Shown piece by piece: positions 4,436-6,231 of a stretch of 6,231 bases of DNA. The position numbers were made by a program, and so were the translations under genes. Location of the stretch: contig JALZUH010000062.1 of NCBI GenBank assembly GCA_023301645.1, forward strand, positions 1 to 6,231, written 5' to 3'. This stretch comes from Akkermansiaceae bacterium (GTDB lineage: Bacteria > Verrucomicrobiota > Verrucomicrobiia > Verrucomicrobiales > Akkermansiaceae). The notes under the pieces are model-generated. The model did no database searches, had not been told where the DNA came from, and worked only from the letters and a program-made list of their open reading frames with translations. The first letter of the stretch is position 1. Each line of letters begins with the position of its first letter.

Positions 4436-5095
4436 TCAGCTAGTCGGGGGTTGCTGCTGGTGGAAAGTGATGCCGTTTTCTAGAAACTGGGCAGGCTTAA
4501 AGAGCTTATACTGGTGGAAGTCAGGCTCTATTCCCTCGGGGGGATTGGCCGTGAGGAATTGCTGCTGAGGGGAGTCGGTGATGAAGGTGACATTCATCTC
4601 AGAGGTATCGCTGAAGTTGATGATTGCGGCTAGCTCATCGAGGGGGATGGATATGGCGGCCACCCATGTGCCATCAGGGGCGAGATCTGAGTAGGTGCGA
4701 ACGCCATTGATGGGAGTGGAAGTAGCGGCGCTACTGGTGTGGTCGGTGTGTGGGATTTGGGCTGGTGTTCTCTCTGCTGAAAATAGGGCGCACCACCAGG
4801 CTGAATTGGGTGCGAGATTGAGCTCTAAGTAGCGGCTAGTCGCAGGGTCGTGGATGAAGAGCTCTGCGACGTCGTATTGCCATAGTTTCGGGGTGAATTC
4901 CCCTGCAATGGAATCTGGGTGAGATGTGGCTGCTTTGTTCCTGGTGGCGACGAACCAGAATGATGTGTCATCGATGGCCATACCAAATCCGCAAGGTGGA
5001 GTAATGGCGCGTCCTTGCCAGTTATTATCAATGCCGAAGAGGGCTAGATCAATTTCGCCCCATTTGATGGGGCTGGTTTTCTTTTCGATAATCAT
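4436..5095 (-). CDS. CBM9-like (DOMON-type fold) domain protein
   Basis: I start this at ATG 5095 (219 aa). A TTG at 5107 would add only MHHT. The core LWQYDVAELFIHDPATSRY (residues 71-89) followed by LELNLAPNSAWW (90-101) is the pattern of carbohydrate-binding module family 9-like domains, which form a beta-sandwich. The closing part has APDGTWVAAISIPLDEL (139-155) and PDFHQYKLFKPAQF (191-204). The single domain fills the whole protein and there is no enzyme module. There is also no signal peptide, although many CBM9-like domains work outside the cytoplasm. Ligand and role are unknown. The phosphatase gene lies 139 bases downstream on the same strand but has its own candidate promoter, so an operon is uncertain. 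No Shine-Dalgarno sequence is visible. Family assignment is moderately sure; carbohydrate binding is inference. Confidence 0.65.
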   Translation of the reverse strand: MIIEKKTSPIKWGEIDLALFGIDNNWQGRAITPPCGFGMAIDDTSFWFVATRNKAATSHPDSIAGEFTPKLWQYDVAELFIHDPATSRYLELNLAPNSAWWCALFSAERTPAQIPHTDHTSSAATSTPINGVRTYSDLAPDGTWVAAISIPLDELAAIINFSDTSEMNVTFITDSPQQQFLTANPPEGIEPDFHQYKLFKPAQFLENGITFHQQQPPTS

Positions 5096-5462
5096 GGTGT
5101 GGTGCAAATGGTGGCATGTTTTTTTTAAAAAAAAGATAAAAAACTTTTCATTCGCTGTGTTTTAAGTAAATCTTTTTTTAAGAAGCTTAAGCTTCTGAAG
5201 CTCAGTGAGTTTATTCGTCGGTGGTTGTCTCAATAACACCTTCAAATAGCGGCCTTTTAAGTGTCTTTGCGGTGTAATATTGTGACGATGTTTCAGTGAG
5301 TAATGTCTCATGTGCGATTACTTAGGTGATTGGCTTGGATATTGCTCCAGTAGAGTTAGCTTCAGTAGTTGATACTTCATTAACTCTGATCGATTTCTGC
5401 TGATAGACCACCCTTCATGGCTGACTACTCACAGTTATTGATCACTTACCATAGCTCATTGA
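5096..5462. other. Divergent intergenic region with AT-rich tract and palindrome, no gene seen
   Basis: This 367-bp gap separates the minus-strand CBM9-like gene from the plus-strand DUF1287 gene, so it should hold both promoters. It contains T8A8 (5119-5134) in a longer A/T-rich stretch up to about 5181, likely curved DNA. It also contains a perfect 16-bp palindrome at 5181-5196, and CAGTGAGT twice (about 5203 and 5295). TAATAT at 5275-5280 could be a -10 element but has no convincing -35. I see no tRNA, structured RNA or supported ORF. Confidence 0.5.
5181..5196. promoter_or_regulatory. Perfect 16-bp palindrome, possible operator
   Basis: AGAAGCTTAAGCTTCT equals its own reverse complement. 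It follows a seven-T run on the plus strand and lies about 85 bases upstream of the CBM9-like start. Without a loop it would not form an efficient terminator hairpin and no T-tract follows it on either strand, so an operator for a dimeric regulator is the better reading. No regulator gene is in the window. Confidence 0.35.
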
Positions 5463-6191
5463 ATGCACGCGATAGAATACATCGGGCCACGCCCCCAAAA
5501 ACCAACCAAGAAGTCTTGGCTGAGTGCTTGGTTGATGGTCGTGATGGTGGTTGTCGGCGTTACGGTTGTGGCTAAGAATTTCGCAGATAAGGCTCTGGCA
5601 GATTACGAGAAGGTGACTGATAATAAGGTGACCGAGACGATCGCTTTGCTCAGTAAAGCGGATTCATTCGGACATGACCTTGCTGTTGCTGCTCTGGAGA
5701 GAACGATGGCGGGGGTTTCTTATGATCCTGATTATTACGAGATGTCATACCCCAATGGCGATATTCCTGCAACGAAGGGACTGTCTTCAGACATGGTTAT
5801 CCGCAGCTATCGCCAGCTGAATATTGATTTACAGGAGTTGGTGCATGAGGACATGAAGGTTAATTTCCGTATTTACCCGCAGCTGTGGAATCTCAGAAAG
5901 CCTAACTCAAATATCGATCATCGCCGTGTGCCTAATTTGCAGCGATTCTTCAGCCGCCAAGGCGCTGAGATTAAAGCTGATGAGACGAAGTTAGCGGAGG
6001 ACTTTATGTTTGGTGATGTTGTCGTTTGGCGACTCACTGATGCTCAGTCACACATTGGCATTGTTGTTCCGGGTCCTGGGGCTCGTGGTGATGAGCGCTG
6101 GGTAGTCCACAATATTGGCAGTGGCCCGAAGTGGGAGAATAGCTTGCTAGAATATCAAGTAATCGGGCAATACCGATTCACTGGTGAGTAG
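5463..6191 (+). CDS. DUF1287 (YijF-like) membrane-anchored protein, predicted Cys-to-Ser at active site
   Basis: The 242-aa product has a short basic amino end (RPQKPTKKS), one hydrophobic helix at about 19-37 (WLSAWLMVVMVVVGVTVVA) and a periplasmic DUF1287 domain from about 70 to the end. This predicts an N-in inner-membrane anchor. Family hallmarks are AALERTMAGVSYDPDYYEMS, YPNGDIPATKG, LVHEDMKVNF (127-136), NIDHRRVPNLQRFFSRQG (150-167), GDVVVWRL, SHIGIVVPG (H197) and VVHNIGSGP (H216). DUF1287 proteins are related to NlpC/P60 papain-like peptidases. As I recall the family, the segment after YPxGDxPA is G-V-C-T-D with the cysteine as nucleophile. Here it reads GLSSD (106-110), with serine at 108. 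ATG 5463 has no Shine-Dalgarno sequence; no earlier start keeps the helix near the amino end. The gene stands alone after a 367-bp gap and is followed by a hairpin. Confidence 0.88.
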   Translation: MHAIEYIGPRPQKPTKKSWLSAWLMVVMVVVGVTVVAKNFADKALADYEKVTDNKVTETIALLSKADSFGHDLAVAALERTMAGVSYDPDYYEMSYPNGDIPATKGLSSDMVIRSYRQLNIDLQELVHEDMKVNFRIYPQLWNLRKPNSNIDHRRVPNLQRFFSRQGAEIKADETKLAEDFMFGDVVVWRLTDAQSHIGIVVPGPGARGDERWVVHNIGSGPKWENSLLEYQVIGQYRFTGE

Positions 6192-6204
6192 ATAGAGTGT
6201 TCCT

Positions 6205-6223
6205 CGATGAGCGGTGCTCATTG
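6205..6223 (+). terminator. Hairpin after the DUF1287 gene
   Basis: CGATGAGC (6205-6212) can pair with GCTCATTG (6216-6223) around GGT, with one G-T pair. It lies 13 bases after the stop. The following GGTGTTGT is T-rich but interrupted, and the window ends at 6231, so a T-tract cannot be judged. Confidence 0.35.
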
Positions 6224-6231
6224 GGTGTTGT

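Noticed and set aside
5353..5386. Imperfect hairpin GAGTTA...TAACTC upstream of the DUF1287 gene
   Set aside because: Only six paired bases around a 22-base loop, with no T-tract; expected by chance in this length of DNA.
1..6231. CRISPR array, tRNA, rRNA or riboswitch
   Set aside because: No regularly spaced direct repeats, cloverleaf-type sequence or recognisable conserved RNA motif was found on either strand.

Overview
The window suggests a free-living, Gram-negative-type bacterium of moderate GC. A member of the Verrucomicrobiota (marine Rubritalea/Lentimonas-like) is my best guess. The reasons are the gene mix (a CBM9-like protein without signal peptide, a PAS/SpoIIE phosphatase, DUF2071, DUF1287) and the lack of visible Shine-Dalgarno sequences before several genes. 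This is inference from gene content only; no rRNA or marker gene is present.

Layout. Positions 1-377 are genomic debris: the amino-truncated end of an IS30-family transposase running off the left edge (minus strand), a perfect 24-bp inverted repeat (84-145), and the carboxy-terminal membrane anchor of a gene that has lost its start. Positions 388-1292 hold a small candidate ORF overlapping by ATGA a complete DUF2071 (YqjF-like) gene. Positions 1293-2660 form an AT-richer island of unrecognised small genes: a sigma70-like promoter, a 56-aa gene, a 167-aa gene one base downstream with a terminator-like hairpin inside its first codons, and a 108-aa ORF with no good start. A hairpin at 2664-2691 separates this island from the convergent minus-strand pair that follows.

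Positions 2692-4296 (minus) encode a soluble PAS-PAS-SpoIIE-type serine phosphatase, an RsbU-like signalling protein with all catalytic motifs. Upstream of it, same strand, is a CBM9-like protein (4436-5095). A 367-bp divergent gap with an AT-rich bent tract and a 16-bp palindrome separates this from a plus-strand DUF1287 membrane-anchored protein (5463-6191), in which the usual nucleophile cysteine position appears to be serine.

How the genes work together: I see no convincing pathway linking all of them. The phosphatase has no anti-sigma factor or STAS partner in the window. The best candidate for something undescribed is the 56-aa/167-aa pair with its own promoter and internal terminator-like element, but nothing in the sequence proves a function for it.
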